DNA of 64,000 nucleotides from Acinetobacter sp. WCHA55 (GTDB lineage: Bacteria; Pseudomonadota; Gammaproteobacteria; Pseudomonadales; Moraxellaceae). Where the stretch lies: positions 1,426,001 through 1,490,000 of the forward strand of contig NZ_CP032286.1 of the NCBI RefSeq assembly GCF_002165305.2, written 5' to 3'. Each line of letters opens with the position of its first letter. Within the stretch, counting starts at the first letter, position 1. Below, piece after piece: positions 17,344-26,962 of this stretch. Below the pieces are notes generated by a model. That model did no database searches and was not told the DNA's origin. It was given only the letters and a program-made list of their open reading frames with translations. Both the position numbers and the translations under genes were made by a program.

Positions 17344-18732
17344 ATGAATATCCCCTTAATCGTCAATGTCATCATTTTTATTGCATTGCTTATTTTACTT
17401 GGTCGAACCCGTAAAACCGATTGGAGTTTAGCGAAGAAAGTACTGTCAGGTCTCTGTCTTGGTATTGTTTTTGGTCTCGCTTTACATGGGTTTTATGGTA
17501 CGCATTCGCCTGTACTGCAAGAGTCGGTACAGTGGTTTAATGTGGTCGGTAAAGGCTATGTCAAACTATTACAAATGGTGGTAATGCCTTTGGTGTTTGT
17601 TTCCATTCTAGGCGCTGTGATCAAGCTGCACGATGCGGGTTCATTGGGTAAAATTAGTTTTATTAGCATTGGAACCTTGTTATTTACCACCGCGATTGCA
17701 GCATTTGTCGGTGTGATGGTGACCAATCTGTTTGGCTTAACTGCGGCAGGTTTGGTACAAGGGACACAAGAAACTGAACGTTTAAATACGATTCAAACTG
17801 ACTATGTCGGGCAAGTGGCTGATTTGCAAGTGCCTGATTTATTTCTGTCATTTATTCCGAGCAATCCTTTTGCCGAGCTGACAGGGGCACATCCAACCTC
17901 CATTATTAGTGTAGTCATTTTTGCAGTGTTTTTAGGCATTGCAGGCTTGAATCTAATGAAAGCGGATGCTGAGAAAGGGCAAAAGCTGTTGTCTGCAATT
18001 GACATCTTACAAGCGTGGGTCATGAAGTTGGTGCGTTTGATTATGATGCTCACGCCTTACGGTGTGTTCGCACTTATGACCAATATTGTGGCCAACTCTA
18101 AAATGGCGGACATCTTAAACTTAGGTGGCTTCTTGGTTGCGTCTTATATCGGCTTGGCGATTATGTTTATCGTGCACGCCGTGATTTTGGCGCTCACAGG
18201 AATGAACCCAATTCAGTTCTTTAAAAAGGTTTGGCCTGTGCTGACCTTTGCGTTTACTAGCCGTTCAAGTGCTGCCAGTATTCCATTAAATATTGAAGCG
18301 CAAACACGACGTTTGGGTGTACCTGAGTCAATTGCCAGCTTTTCAGCCTCATTTGGTACGACTATTGGGCAAAATGGCTGTGCGGGGCTGTATCCTGCAA
18401 TGTTGGCTGTTATGGTCGCACCGACAGTTGGCATTAATCCACTCGATCCACTTTGGATTTTGACTTTGGTTTGTGTCGTGACCTTGAGCTCGATCGGGGT
18501 GGCTGGTGTGGGTGGTGGTGCAACATTTGCAGCACTGATTGTCCTGCCAATGTTGGGCTTGCCTGTGACTTTGGTTGCATTGCTCATTTCAATTGAGCCT
18601 TTAATTGATATGGGTCGTACAGCTTTGAATGTGAATGGTTCGATGACCGCAGGTGTCGTGACCAGCCAAGTCTTAGGTCAAACAGATAAGCGCATTTTTG
18701 AGCAAGACAATGTGGACTTAAAAGAAGTCTAA
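17344..18732 (+). CDS. tcyP: L-cystine/proton or sodium symporter TcyP
   Basis: This 462-residue DAACS-family transporter closely resembles E. coli TcyP (YdjN) over its whole length: [54 protein letters not shown], and [20 protein letters not shown] with the re-entrant hairpin motif. It imports cystine as a sulphur source. It is followed by its own terminator. Regulation by CysB would be usual but was not checked. Confidence 0.93.
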   Translation: MNIPLIVNVIIFIALLILLGRTRKTDWSLAKKVLSGLCLGIVFGLALHGFYGTHSPVLQESVQWFNVVGKGYVKLLQMVVMPLVFVSILGAVIKLHDAGSLGKISFISIGTLLFTTAIAAFVGVMVTNLFGLTAAGLVQGTQETERLNTIQTDYVGQVADLQVPDLFLSFIPSNPFAELTGAHPTSIISVVIFAVFLGIAGLNLMKADAEKGQKLLSAIDILQAWVMKLVRLIMMLTPYGVFALMTNIVANSKMADILNLGGFLVASYIGLAIMFIVHAVILALTGMNPIQFFKKVWPVLTFAFTSRSSAASIPLNIEAQTRRLGVPESIASFSASFGTTIGQNGCAGLYPAMLAVMVAPTVGINPLDPLWILTLVCVVTLSSIGVAGVGGGATFAALIVLPMLGLPVTLVALLISIEPLIDMGRTALNVNGSMTAGVVTSQVLGQTDKRIFEQDNVDLKEV

Positions 18733-18761
18733 GCTGAGCAATATATCGCTTATGAACTGAA

Positions 18762-18796
18762 AAGAAGCCTATCTTAATGATTAGGCTTCTTTTTAT
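18762..18796 (+). terminator. Terminator of tcyP
   Basis: AAGAAGCCTA (18762-18771) pairs with TAGGCTTCTT (18782-18791), followed by TTTA. Confidence 0.8.
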
Positions 18797-18884
18797 TGGG
18801 CGTGTATCCATAAATGACGGAAAACTGTATCTACTTTTTTACCCAGATTTTTGCAAAATAAAGCCTCAATTTAGGAGAAAAACG

Positions 18885-19712
18885 ATGAAAATGTATCAAG
18901 TCGATGCCTTTACAACTGAATTATTCAAAGGTAATCCTGCAGCTGTGATTGTGCGTGATGAATGGTTAGCAGTAGATTTGATGCAGAATATTGCCTTGGA
19001 AAATAACTTGGCAGAAACGGCTTTTGTGAAAGTCATTGATGCTGAAAACTTTGAAATTCGCTGGTTCACTCCTCAGGTTGAAGTGGACTTTTGTGGGCAC
19101 GCGACTTTAGCCAGTAGTTTCGTCCTGTTTCGGGATTATACCGATGCCAAACGAATCCAGTTTCATGTAAAAGACTTGGGTATTTTTATCATTGATCAAG
19201 ATGCTGACGGCAAGATTCATATGAATTTTCCAATTCGTGCACCGCAAAAGTTAGAAGACTATCCTGGGGAAATTCATGAGTTGGTCGACTGTGAAATTAA
19301 AGAAGTCTATTTAAATCCACAGGCTTATATTTTAGTATGTGAGTCTGAGCAGGCAGTTAAAGATGCCAAGCCAAACTTAGATAAAATTCGTCAAATGGCA
19401 GAAAAGCATAAAGTCAGTACTGCGATTACCGCCAAGAACTTGGATGTTACCCTGACTTCAACGTCGCAAGATTATGATTATATCGCGCGTTATTTCGCGC
19501 CACATAAAGGCATCAATGAAGACCCAGTGACAGGCTCGATGCATACAGGTCTTGCACCCTTGTGGGCAGAGAAGTTAGGCAAAACCTCATTGCTTGCCTA
19601 TCAGGCATCGAGCCGTGGAGGATTGCTTTACTGCGATATCCAGTCTGAAACACGGATCCAAATTTCTGGCTATGCCAAGTTATATATGACGGCTGAATTG
19701 TACTTAGATTAA
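18885..19712 (+). CDS. PhzF-family isomerase/epimerase
   Basis: This 275-residue protein of the PhzF fold (two diaminopimelate-epimerase-like halves) carries the conserved opening KMYQVDAFTTELFKGNPAAV. The acidic catalytic residue is in NNLAETAFV, followed by FCGHATLAS and later NEDPVTGSMHTGLAPLWAEKLG. I chose the ATG at 18885 after TAGGAG. A longer frame from 18777 runs through the tcyP terminator. The physiological substrate of most members is unknown. Confidence 0.9.
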   Translation: MKMYQVDAFTTELFKGNPAAVIVRDEWLAVDLMQNIALENNLAETAFVKVIDAENFEIRWFTPQVEVDFCGHATLASSFVLFRDYTDAKRIQFHVKDLGIFIIDQDADGKIHMNFPIRAPQKLEDYPGEIHELVDCEIKEVYLNPQAYILVCESEQAVKDAKPNLDKIRQMAEKHKVSTAITAKNLDVTLTSTSQDYDYIARYFAPHKGINEDPVTGSMHTGLAPLWAEKLGKTSLLAYQASSRGGLLYCDIQSETRIQISGYAKLYMTAELYLD

Positions 19713-19813
19713 GTTGTAATTCTCTTAAAATAAAACTACTGGTGAAAAATAAGCATTGATTAAAATGCTGTTTTTCACCAAATTACTATAAAAAAAATTT
19801 CACTTTCCTCTAT

Positions 19814-19832
19814 GATGTTGAGAATCATTCAT
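19814..19832. promoter_or_regulatory. Possible Fur box upstream of the M16 peptidase gene
   Basis: GATGTTGAGAATCATTCAT matches the classic 19-bp Fur consensus at 13 positions, with the core TGAGAATCATT well kept. It lies 27 bases before the ATG, a usual operator position. It is by eye only. Confidence 0.4.
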
Positions 19833-19858
19833 ATTTTGTCGAATTATTTGGAAAAATA

Positions 19859-22636
19859 ATGTTAATGCGTTTTAAAACATTGAGTTTGTCGGTATTGCTA
19901 CTTGGCTTTGGGGGCACAGTATGGGCACAACCCGTATTGGTAAAATCGGAACAGAAAATTGAAGAATATAAATTAGATAACGGTTTACGCATTATTCTTG
20001 CGCCAAACGATAAAGAAAATAAAGTGTATATGAATATGGTCTATTTGACTGGTTCATTGAACGATCCTAAAGGAAAGGGTGGTTTAGCGCATCTATTGGA
20101 ACACTTAGCGTTCAAGGGAACTAAAAATGTTCCAGGAGACGAGTTTCAGCGCCGTTTAGATCAATACGGTTTAATGAATAATGCCAGTACGGACTATTAT
20201 TCAACCAAATATATTAATGTGGTTCGTCCTGAACAAAATGCAATTAATGAGCTGATTCATCTTGAAGCTGAGCGTATGGATGGTTTGGTGCTCCAAGAAA
20301 AATATGTACCGTCTGAAATTGCGATTGTAAAACGCGAGCGTGAAGTCCGTATGGATCAGCCTTTTTCGGTACTCATGGATCAGATGTGGAAGTCCGCTTA
20401 TGGTAATCAATATTTAGGGCGTTTGCCGATTGGTGATTTAAACGAGTTACAGTCAATCAAAATGGCTGAACTGAATAAGTTTTATCGTGACTGGTATGCA
20501 CCGAATAATGCGGTGTTTGTCATTTCAGGGAAGTTTGACCAAGCAGCTGTACTGAAGCAGATTGATGAAAAGTTTAGTGTGATTAAAGCGCGCGCTGTGC
20601 CTGCGAAAGTCAAAGTGCCTGTCTTAGATGCCAGCAAGATTAAAGATCGCCAGTTTGTGGTGAAAAAAGGCAGTAACTTCGCCAAATACAATATTTACCT
20701 GAATGGTAAAAACGAGAACATTAAGACTGCGTTGGCGGTGTCACCGTATTTATATACCATGCAACCCAGTGGGCATTTGTATCAAAGCATCGTAGAAACG
20801 GGAACGGCGACAGCTGTTCAGTCAACCACATGGTTAGACCAAGATTTTAATATGGTGTTTATGGGCGCAGTTTATGCCCCCAACCATGACGTGAAAAAAG
20901 TCGAGTCGGCTTTGGTTGCTGGGGTAGAAAAAACACCAAGCTTCAACGAGGTTGAACTCAACCGTGTGAAAAGCATGATTAAAAATGCACAAGAAAGCAT
21001 GTTCAGTAGTGCAACGGCAGTCGGTGGCATGCTCAGTGACTATGTGGTCTCTGCCAATGGTGATTGGACACAATACTTTAAAGATCAGCAACAGTTACAA
21101 CAGCTTACCGTTACGCAAGTCAATCAACGCTTAGATGACTTTTTGATCCCAGAGCATCGGATTTCAGGCACTATTTTGCCAACCCCAGAAGATCAAAAAA
21201 AAGCACTTGAACAAGCGGCAGCAACCACGCCTACAAAAACTTTAGATCAGCAAGCTGTGGCTGAGGAGCCATTGAAAGATGCAAGTGTGTATAAAGCTGA
21301 AGTGGCTGAGTATATAAAAAGTTCAAAGCAATATTTAGAAAGTGCTGAAAAACAAATTCAGCGTGGCAAGCTAAAAAATGGTATGCAATACGCGCTGTAC
21401 CCGAGTACCACACGTGATGATAAGACCTATGCCACCATTTCGATTGATTTTGGTACGGCAGAAAGTTTGTTTAATAAGGCCGAGCTATTAGACCTGACTT
21501 CTTATTTATTGCTCAGAGCGTCAACTCAATATAGTTTGCAAGACATTGCTGATCATTCTATTGATGCGAGCGGTGGAGCAAGTGCCTCAAGTAATGGTAA
21601 CGGCATCAATATCTCAATCGTGGCGAAGAAAGAAAAGTTTGATGAGTTTTTTAACTTTGTTGTAGATGTCCTTAAAAATCCAACTTTTGAACAAAGCCAG
21701 TTTGATTTGATTAAGTCACAAAGCTTAGCAAGTCTAGACCGACCTTATACGGAGCCTGAAACTGTAGCAGCTTTAACCATTGCGCGTTTACTTGAAACTT
21801 ATCCAATTGGGGATATTCGCCATCATTTTGAACCTGAATATGCCAAGAAGCAGTACCAAGCAGCAACACAAGCACAGGTTAAACAGCTGTATCAGCAATT
21901 TTTTGCAATGAATCATGCACAAATTTCGGTAACGGGTGTGATTGATACGAAAAAGATGAAAAAGACTTTAAATCAGGCTTTTGCAAACTGGAATTCAGCA
22001 GCGCCTTATCAGCGAATTACTTCTGACTTTACGGCATATAAAGCGCAGCGAGTACATGCACTGTCAGAGCAGCGTGAATTTGGTAGCTATCAGAGCATTA
22101 TGACGTTCCCTGTTGGCACGTATCACCCAGATGCACCTGCTTTACAGGTACTCGAGCACATCTTAGGTGAGTCGCAGTTGTCCTCTCGTTTGGCGCAAGA
22201 GCTACGTGAAAAGAATGCCTTGGTCTATGGTTTTGGCAGTAGCATTTCGCTGGATGACTGGACGGAGTCAGGAGCGCTGACGATTGATGCAAACTATAGC
22301 GCAGGCAAATCAGCTCAAGTGTCTCAAGCCGTGTATAAAGTGTTGAATGAGTTACTGGCAAAAGGCGTTACTGAACAGGAAGTTGAAGCTGCCAAGGCCG
22401 ATATTTTGAAAAAGCGTGTGACTGCACTTGAAGATAGTCGCAATATCCATCGTATGCTGATTCCTCAAATGAAGCGTAATCGTACTTTACTGGATCGTGA
22501 GCAACGCGATTTAGCTTTAGCAAAAATTAGCAAGGCTGATGTTGATGCCGTAATTCAGAAATATATTAAACTGGATCAGTTGGTTGAAGTGATGGCTGAT
22601 CAATATGGCAAAGCGCAGCCAGCGTTGAAAAAGTAA
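19859..22636 (+). CDS. Periplasmic M16 zinc peptidase, two-domain
   Basis: This 925-residue protein starts with a signal peptide (cut after VWA, residue 23). Two tandem M16 units follow (about 30-470 and 500-920). The first carries the inverted zinc motif His78-Leu-Leu-Glu81-His82, with the third ligand Glu near 160 (EIAIVKRERE). The second lacks the motif, as is normal for the inactive half. These pitrilysin-like enzymes degrade peptides in a closed chamber. A candidate Fur box upstream suggests iron control. It is followed by a shared bidirectional terminator. Confidence 0.92.
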   Translation: MLMRFKTLSLSVLLLGFGGTVWAQPVLVKSEQKIEEYKLDNGLRIILAPNDKENKVYMNMVYLTGSLNDPKGKGGLAHLLEHLAFKGTKNVPGDEFQRRLDQYGLMNNASTDYYSTKYINVVRPEQNAINELIHLEAERMDGLVLQEKYVPSEIAIVKREREVRMDQPFSVLMDQMWKSAYGNQYLGRLPIGDLNELQSIKMAELNKFYRDWYAPNNAVFVISGKFDQAAVLKQIDEKFSVIKARAVPAKVKVPVLDASKIKDRQFVVKKGSNFAKYNIYLNGKNENIKTALAVSPYLYTMQPSGHLYQSIVETGTATAVQSTTWLDQDFNMVFMGAVYAPNHDVKKVESALVAGVEKTPSFNEVELNRVKSMIKNAQESMFSSATAVGGMLSDYVVSANGDWTQYFKDQQQLQQLTVTQVNQRLDDFLIPEHRISGTILPTPEDQKKALEQAAATTPTKTLDQQAVAEEPLKDASVYKAEVAEYIKSSKQYLESAEKQIQRGKLKNGMQYALYPSTTRDDKTYATISIDFGTAESLFNKAELLDLTSYLLLRASTQYSLQDIADHSIDASGGASASSNGNGINISIVAKKEKFDEFFNFVVDVLKNPTFEQSQFDLIKSQSLASLDRPYTEPETVAALTIARLLETYPIGDIRHHFEPEYAKKQYQAATQAQVKQLYQQFFAMNHAQISVTGVIDTKKMKKTLNQAFANWNSAAPYQRITSDFTAYKAQRVHALSEQREFGSYQSIMTFPVGTYHPDAPALQVLEHILGESQLSSRLAQELREKNALVYGFGSSISLDDWTESGALTIDANYSAGKSAQVSQAVYKVLNELLAKGVTEQEVEAAKADILKKRVTALEDSRNIHRMLIPQMKRNRTLLDREQRDLALAKISKADVDAVIQKYIKLDQLVEVMADQYGKAQPALKK

Positions 22637-22654
22637 AAATTTCAGTTCTCATCT

Positions 22655-22690
22655 AAAAAGAACCCCCTCAAAATAGAGGGGGTTCTTTTT
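22655..22690. terminator. Bidirectional terminator between convergent genes
   Basis: AAAAAGAACCCCCTC (22655-22669) pairs perfectly with GAGGGGGTTCTTTTT (22676-22690). It serves the M16 gene on the plus strand and the amidohydrolase on the minus strand. Confidence 0.9.
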
Positions 22691-22715
22691 GTCATAGGTT
22701 TTAGAAATTAGTTTT

Positions 22716-23783
22716 CTAATCAAGCCGATAAAACTGTTTGGCATTGTGGTGAAATACGCGCTCTAAAGCATCAGGGTCATAGGCTGCGACGACATCACTA
22801 AAGGCATCAATAATATTGACCAATGATGTACTGACCGAATCCATCGGAAAGTTAGAGGCAAACATCACCCGATAGGTGCCAAAACAGGAGAGGGCATGCG
22901 TAATCATGGGATGTGCCAGATCAAAGACTTCTTGTTTGGACGCCAGCCGGTCTTCTTTATGAAAACGATGTCCTAATACTGGCATGAAGAGTCCCGATAT
23001 TTTGGTATAGACATTTGGACAGCTTGCAAGCTCAGCTAAGTCGTCTTTCCAACGGAAGAAAATATTTTCCCGTGCCGTCTGTGTCATCCCTGTATTTGCG
23101 CCAATTGGGCCAAATAAACCTGCGGGTGTCCCCAAATGGTCTAGCACAATGGAGGTTTCAGGGAACTGCTTGGCCAGATAAATCACATCTTCAAGCTGTG
23201 TGGAATAAACCCAAGCATCAAAACTCAAGTTGTATTGGGACAGTACTTCGAAGCCTTTGAGAAATTTTTTATTGCGATATAAGTGTGGCTCATTTGTCCA
23301 CGCATGGATTGCTTTGTCTTCATGAAAAGACGCCATTTTACGAATACCACGAAAGTGTGGTGAAGCTTTATGGTGTAATTTTAGGATCTTCTTAAAGTTA
23401 CGATCACGCGGGTCAGCTGTTGCGATTATGCCACCCAATTTGACCGTATCTGCCCCAAAAGCTAAAGACTCGATAAACTGAGTTTCCTCAACCACCCCTT
23501 TGCCTTTGCTGTGATGCCAACTGGCTTCGACATGTACCACTTGTTCTACTGTGTATGGGCCAGTATCGTGTTTATAGTCATGAGGCAAATAAGGACGTGT
23601 GATATGACGGGTTAGACCGACAGTTTCAATCAGATCTTTAGGTTGCACCAAACGAACCATTTTGTCCAAGAGCTTAGGATGCTTGCCCAATAATTTGACT
23701 GCCAAAGCCGCTGCATGTGGCGTGTTATAGGGGTCCCACTGGTGAATGTGCGGATCAATGAGTGCAAAGTCCAAATGCTGCAT
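22716..23783 (-). CDS. Amidohydrolase family 2 (TIM-barrel) hydrolase
   Basis: This 355-residue metal-dependent hydrolase of the amidohydrolase_2 group has the start ALIDPHIHQWDPY with the HxH metal motif. A barrel His/Glu region appears in QVVHVEASWHH, and SIVLDHLGTP and RVMFASNFPMDSV carry later active-site residues. Relatives act on lactones or decarboxylate aromatic acids, and the substrate here is unknown. It is single on the minus strand. FASNFP replaces the commoner FGSNFP. Confidence 0.85.
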   Translation of the reverse strand: MQHLDFALIDPHIHQWDPYNTPHAAALAVKLLGKHPKLLDKMVRLVQPKDLIETVGLTRHITRPYLPHDYKHDTGPYTVEQVVHVEASWHHSKGKGVVEETQFIESLAFGADTVKLGGIIATADPRDRNFKKILKLHHKASPHFRGIRKMASFHEDKAIHAWTNEPHLYRNKKFLKGFEVLSQYNLSFDAWVYSTQLEDVIYLAKQFPETSIVLDHLGTPAGLFGPIGANTGMTQTARENIFFRWKDDLAELASCPNVYTKISGLFMPVLGHRFHKEDRLASKQEVFDLAHPMITHALSCFGTYRVMFASNFPMDSVSTSLVNIIDAFSDVVAAYDPDALERVFHHNAKQFYRLD

Positions 23784-23874
23784 GTTTTTCCCTAAATTAT
23801 ATTCTTTCAGGATTACCTTACTGCAAATTGAGGTATTGCAACATTGTATTTGATTTCAAATACGACGAAATGAA

Positions 23875-23899
23875 AAAAGCCTGCACGAGGCAGGCTTTA
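23875..23899 (-). terminator. Terminator of the DUF3144 gene
   Basis: AAAGCCTG (23876-23883) and CAGGCTTT (23891-23898) form a stem, with the T run on the minus strand. Confidence 0.75.
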
Positions 23900-23904
23900 A
23901 TTGA

Positions 23905-24300
23905 TCAGTGATCGTGTTTGTGGTCATGCTTATTGGCATGAAATTCTTCGTTATGACGGAAACGAAGATAGTTTTCAAACTGTTCACAATATTCATCATA
24001 GTTGTCTTCAAGCATCATTTGGAACTGCTGCAAAATATAAGACATCACTTGTTCTTTGGCATCACGCATTTCGTCGCCATCTTTAAAGTTGTTGGCTGCT
24101 ACCCACGTGTTAAAACGGGCTGTACCAAACAACATTGCTGCGCTGACTTGTCCACGCATTTCAGCAGGTTTCACTTGTGAACCTTTTTCAGCGCGACAAA
24201 AATCGTTTGCTTGCTTAATAAATTCATCTGCACGTTCAAAGAATTTAGCATTCAACGCTTCTTCTTCGGTGACATCTGTTGCTTCAATCTTCTGAACCAT
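23905..24300 (-). CDS. DUF3144 family protein with His-rich tail
   Basis: This 131-residue soluble protein contains DUF3144 (about 15-115: FFERADEFIKQANDFC, AAMLFGTARFNTWVAA, YDEYCEQFENYLRFRHNEEF). It ends in a histidine-rich tail, HANKHDHKHDH, that could bind metal. The function of the family is unknown. It is transcribed alone, with its own terminator. Confidence 0.85.
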   Translation of the reverse strand: MVQKIEATDVTEEEALNAKFFERADEFIKQANDFCRAEKGSQVKPAEMRGQVSAAMLFGTARFNTWVAANNFKDGDEMRDAKEQVMSYILQQFQMMLEDNYDEYCEQFENYLRFRHNEEFHANKHDHKHDH

Positions 24301-24414
24301 GAACTTGTCCTAAAATACATAAATAACTCAGACTGCATTATAGGCAAAGCCTTGCAGAAACTAAACCTTTGCCTTAATCTAAAAATAGCCTAAGCAGTAA
24401 AATAGAGAATATTC

Positions 24415-25047
24415 ATGCAAGACGCGATTGCGGTACAAAGTTTAAAAAGTGATATTGCATTATTGCGTCAAAACATTTGGCCACCACAAAATTTAGCCAA
24501 TGTTGAAGGCTTACCGATCTACTATGGAACGAAAGCAGAGGTCGAGGACTACTACCGTCAGTGGACGGGTTTGATTGAGCGAGCGCAAGATTTATTCCAA
24601 CCCTTTATGGAAGATGAGGTACTGGACGCGATTCATTTACCTAGTCATTTAAACTTACCGCTGTTTTATTTTCATGTCGATCGTATTCGGATTAATAAAA
24701 CCCGTGCCAAAGAGTCTAAAAGTTTTCGTGGCATTGCAAGCTTAATCGAAAAATGTGGGCAGTTTGAACCCGAGCAAATTCAAGCCATGCGCATTTGGTT
24801 AGATAGCGATGATAACGCAGCCTTGGTTGCGCATAGGGAGTTTATTGACCTCAGAACCTATGTGTTTCAGCATGGGCAGAGTGAATATACCCGTACCCGA
24901 TTTTATGTAAATGGTATCGTGTTAAGTACCGAAGCACACTTTGAGTTGGTCGATGCGCGAGACAAACCACGTAAACAGCGTAGCGATAGTTATAATGATC
25001 CACTCGCAGATAACAACACGTGGAAAGTATACGGCAAGTATCGTTGA
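24415..25047 (+). CDS. Conserved hypothetical protein
   Basis: This 210-residue soluble protein has no signal peptide, membrane helix or motif I recognise. Visible features are the acidic N-terminal half and a basic, polar C-terminus (ARDKPRKQRSDSYNDP). Base and codon use look like the core genes around it. It has a good single reading frame and stands alone between divergent and convergent neighbours. No function is proposed. Confidence 0.7.
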   Translation: MQDAIAVQSLKSDIALLRQNIWPPQNLANVEGLPIYYGTKAEVEDYYRQWTGLIERAQDLFQPFMEDEVLDAIHLPSHLNLPLFYFHVDRIRINKTRAKESKSFRGIASLIEKCGQFEPEQIQAMRIWLDSDDNAALVAHREFIDLRTYVFQHGQSEYTRTRFYVNGIVLSTEAHFELVDARDKPRKQRSDSYNDPLADNNTWKVYGKYR

Positions 25048-25115
25048 CTTAGGTGCTTGCAGAATTCACTTTTAGAAGAACCTTTCACTGCTGATGTGTG
25101 TTCTGATTTAAACGT

Positions 25116-26576
25116 CTATTTCAACTTTTTGGTTTGACTGAACTGCATCAACTGTTGTTCAAGCAATTTCAGCATTCTACTTTGTTCCGCAGCAATCCAG
25201 CCCGCAGCAAAACTATAGGCAACATTGGGTTCTGTAGCTTGTTGAAATAAGGCGTCTGCAACCACCAAATCATTATAGTGCCCCAAGCTTTCTTGCACTA
25301 CTTTGAGTTTTTTTAAATAGGTTTTTAACGCTTTTGCGTCGAGTAAAGACGCCACAAACTCAATGCTATAACGCAGTTGCTTGACTTGTTTGCGAATACG
25401 GTGTTTTTCTTCATCCTCAAGCTGGCTAAAGTGCTCGGCATGTGCACATATTTTATCGTGTAAAGCATGGATTACTTTAAGTGCATGCTTTTTCAGTTTG
25501 GCTTTTGAAGGCGAATCTAGTTGTTGCTCTGTAAATAAAATCAATTCAAGCCAAAGTTGCGTCGTTTCGGGTCGCTGGAATAGGGCGCAGACATCAGTGA
25601 TGACTTCTGTACTTGGCGCAAGATGGTCTAATGGATAACCTGCCTCAATCAGTTGAGGAAGTAAATCTTCATTTAAGGCATCAATGTCGCGGGTTCCACC
25701 TAAGGCTTGAAAAATAGTGGTGAGTCCCGTTTTCCAGTGCGGTTGAATGGCATCCGACCATGCAGAAAAACTTTTCAGTGCGCTACGTAATCGGCGGATT
25801 GCCACGCGGGCTTGGTGGACATGCTCACTAGAGTATTGCTGTCGCGCAATTGAACTAGCATTAGGGAGTAGGTGCTGTAAGCAATTAGCCACTATGCTTT
25901 GCAGAGCCTCAACTTCGCTTGAGCTTCTGTCCAGTGCAAGAGATGTTTGATACTGTGCGGGAAAGTAACTTTGCTGACGGACAGCTAGAAGCCCATAGTC
26001 AGATTTACTGTGTGTGTCGAGCAACAGTTGATACTTTTGAATCCAAGGCCGTATAAATGCGATAAGATCCTCTATAGAGCCTTGTTTTAATTCAAATTCG
26101 ATCTCGAAAATATCTACCCTGCTTTGTGCTTTAAAAATTTTTCCAATATCGAGTGCAATCTCAACTGTACTGTTCCCAACATCCTGCAAAACACGTAAAC
26201 GTTGGATGTTGGTTTCAAAGAGCAACTTAAGGGTTGGAAGTGGAAGCCCCAAAGCGCGCTTTAATTGTTTATAGACAGCAGGATAAGCATCATAGCTATG
26301 TAAGTCGAGAGTCGTTGTTTCAGGTGGTGCTATATCAAATTCAAGTTCAAATCGACTCAGCGCTTTAGCGTTGTTCACGGCTTTGAAGGTTTGTTTCCAT
26401 TCATCATTTTCCTGACGACGTCGAATCGCGATGCAATGTTTAGCAAGAGTTTGCTCAGCTGTATCAAAATATTGTGCTGCCAGATGAATCGGCTCAGCCT
26501 TGAGCAGTGTAAAAGCTTTTTGTAAGGCCTTACGCTTCTTAACTGGAACTTGGAACTTAAACTCAATCTCTTGCAT
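25116..26576 (-). CDS. CYTH-CHAD protein (inorganic triphosphatase type, YgiF-like)
   Basis: This 486-residue protein has an N-terminal CYTH domain (about 1-200) with the signature EIEFKFQV (ExExK), IAIRRRQ, WKQTFKA and IFEIEFELKQG, which line the triphosphate tunnel. A CHAD domain (about 225-480) follows, with the basic helix HVHQARVAIRRLRSALKSF and HRIRKQVKQLRYSIEFV that bind polyphosphate. E. coli YgiF hydrolyses tripolyphosphate. A paralogue of equal length lies upstream on the same strand, 386 bases away. Confidence 0.92.
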   Translation of the reverse strand: MQEIEFKFQVPVKKRKALQKAFTLLKAEPIHLAAQYFDTAEQTLAKHCIAIRRRQENDEWKQTFKAVNNAKALSRFELEFDIAPPETTTLDLHSYDAYPAVYKQLKRALGLPLPTLKLLFETNIQRLRVLQDVGNSTVEIALDIGKIFKAQSRVDIFEIEFELKQGSIEDLIAFIRPWIQKYQLLLDTHSKSDYGLLAVRQQSYFPAQYQTSLALDRSSSEVEALQSIVANCLQHLLPNASSIARQQYSSEHVHQARVAIRRLRSALKSFSAWSDAIQPHWKTGLTTIFQALGGTRDIDALNEDLLPQLIEAGYPLDHLAPSTEVITDVCALFQRPETTQLWLELILFTEQQLDSPSKAKLKKHALKVIHALHDKICAHAEHFSQLEDEEKHRIRKQVKQLRYSIEFVASLLDAKALKTYLKKLKVVQESLGHYNDLVVADALFQQATEPNVAYSFAAGWIAAEQSRMLKLLEQQLMQFSQTKKLK

Positions 26577-26962
26577 AGCGCTGACTCATAACGACCTGCA
26601 TTTAACTATATGCTAAATCGAATAAAAAAAGAGCGGATTTGAATAGATATAAGCTAAAAGACCAGAAACAGTGTGATAGAGGTCACTTTTAAAATAATGA
26701 GGTGGAAGTTAAAAGTATGTGGATTAATAAGTACTGATGGTTGCCATGAAGTGACGATAACTTTATATTGAGTAGGGGTGTATCGCCTTGATTTTTAAGA
26801 ATAAAAATTAATATAAAGCCTGTTTTTTTGCCATTTTGTTATAGATAAATTAGTGGTATGAAGATCCAACCACGTTTTCTATCTTGCTTTTGCGGTTTGT
26901 CAAGCTTTGTGGACAGGTGATAGCAGTCATGTATTATCATGACTGCTTTGGTATACAGAGCG
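26577..26962. other. 386-base gap between the CYTH-CHAD paralogues
   Basis: No gene is visible. One clear hairpin, AGCAGTCATG (26922-26931) with CATGACTGCT (26938-26947), lies 15 bases past the stop of the upstream gene. It lacks a T run, so it is a weak terminator candidate. The rest is AT-rich and must include the promoter of the downstream paralogue. Confidence 0.5.
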
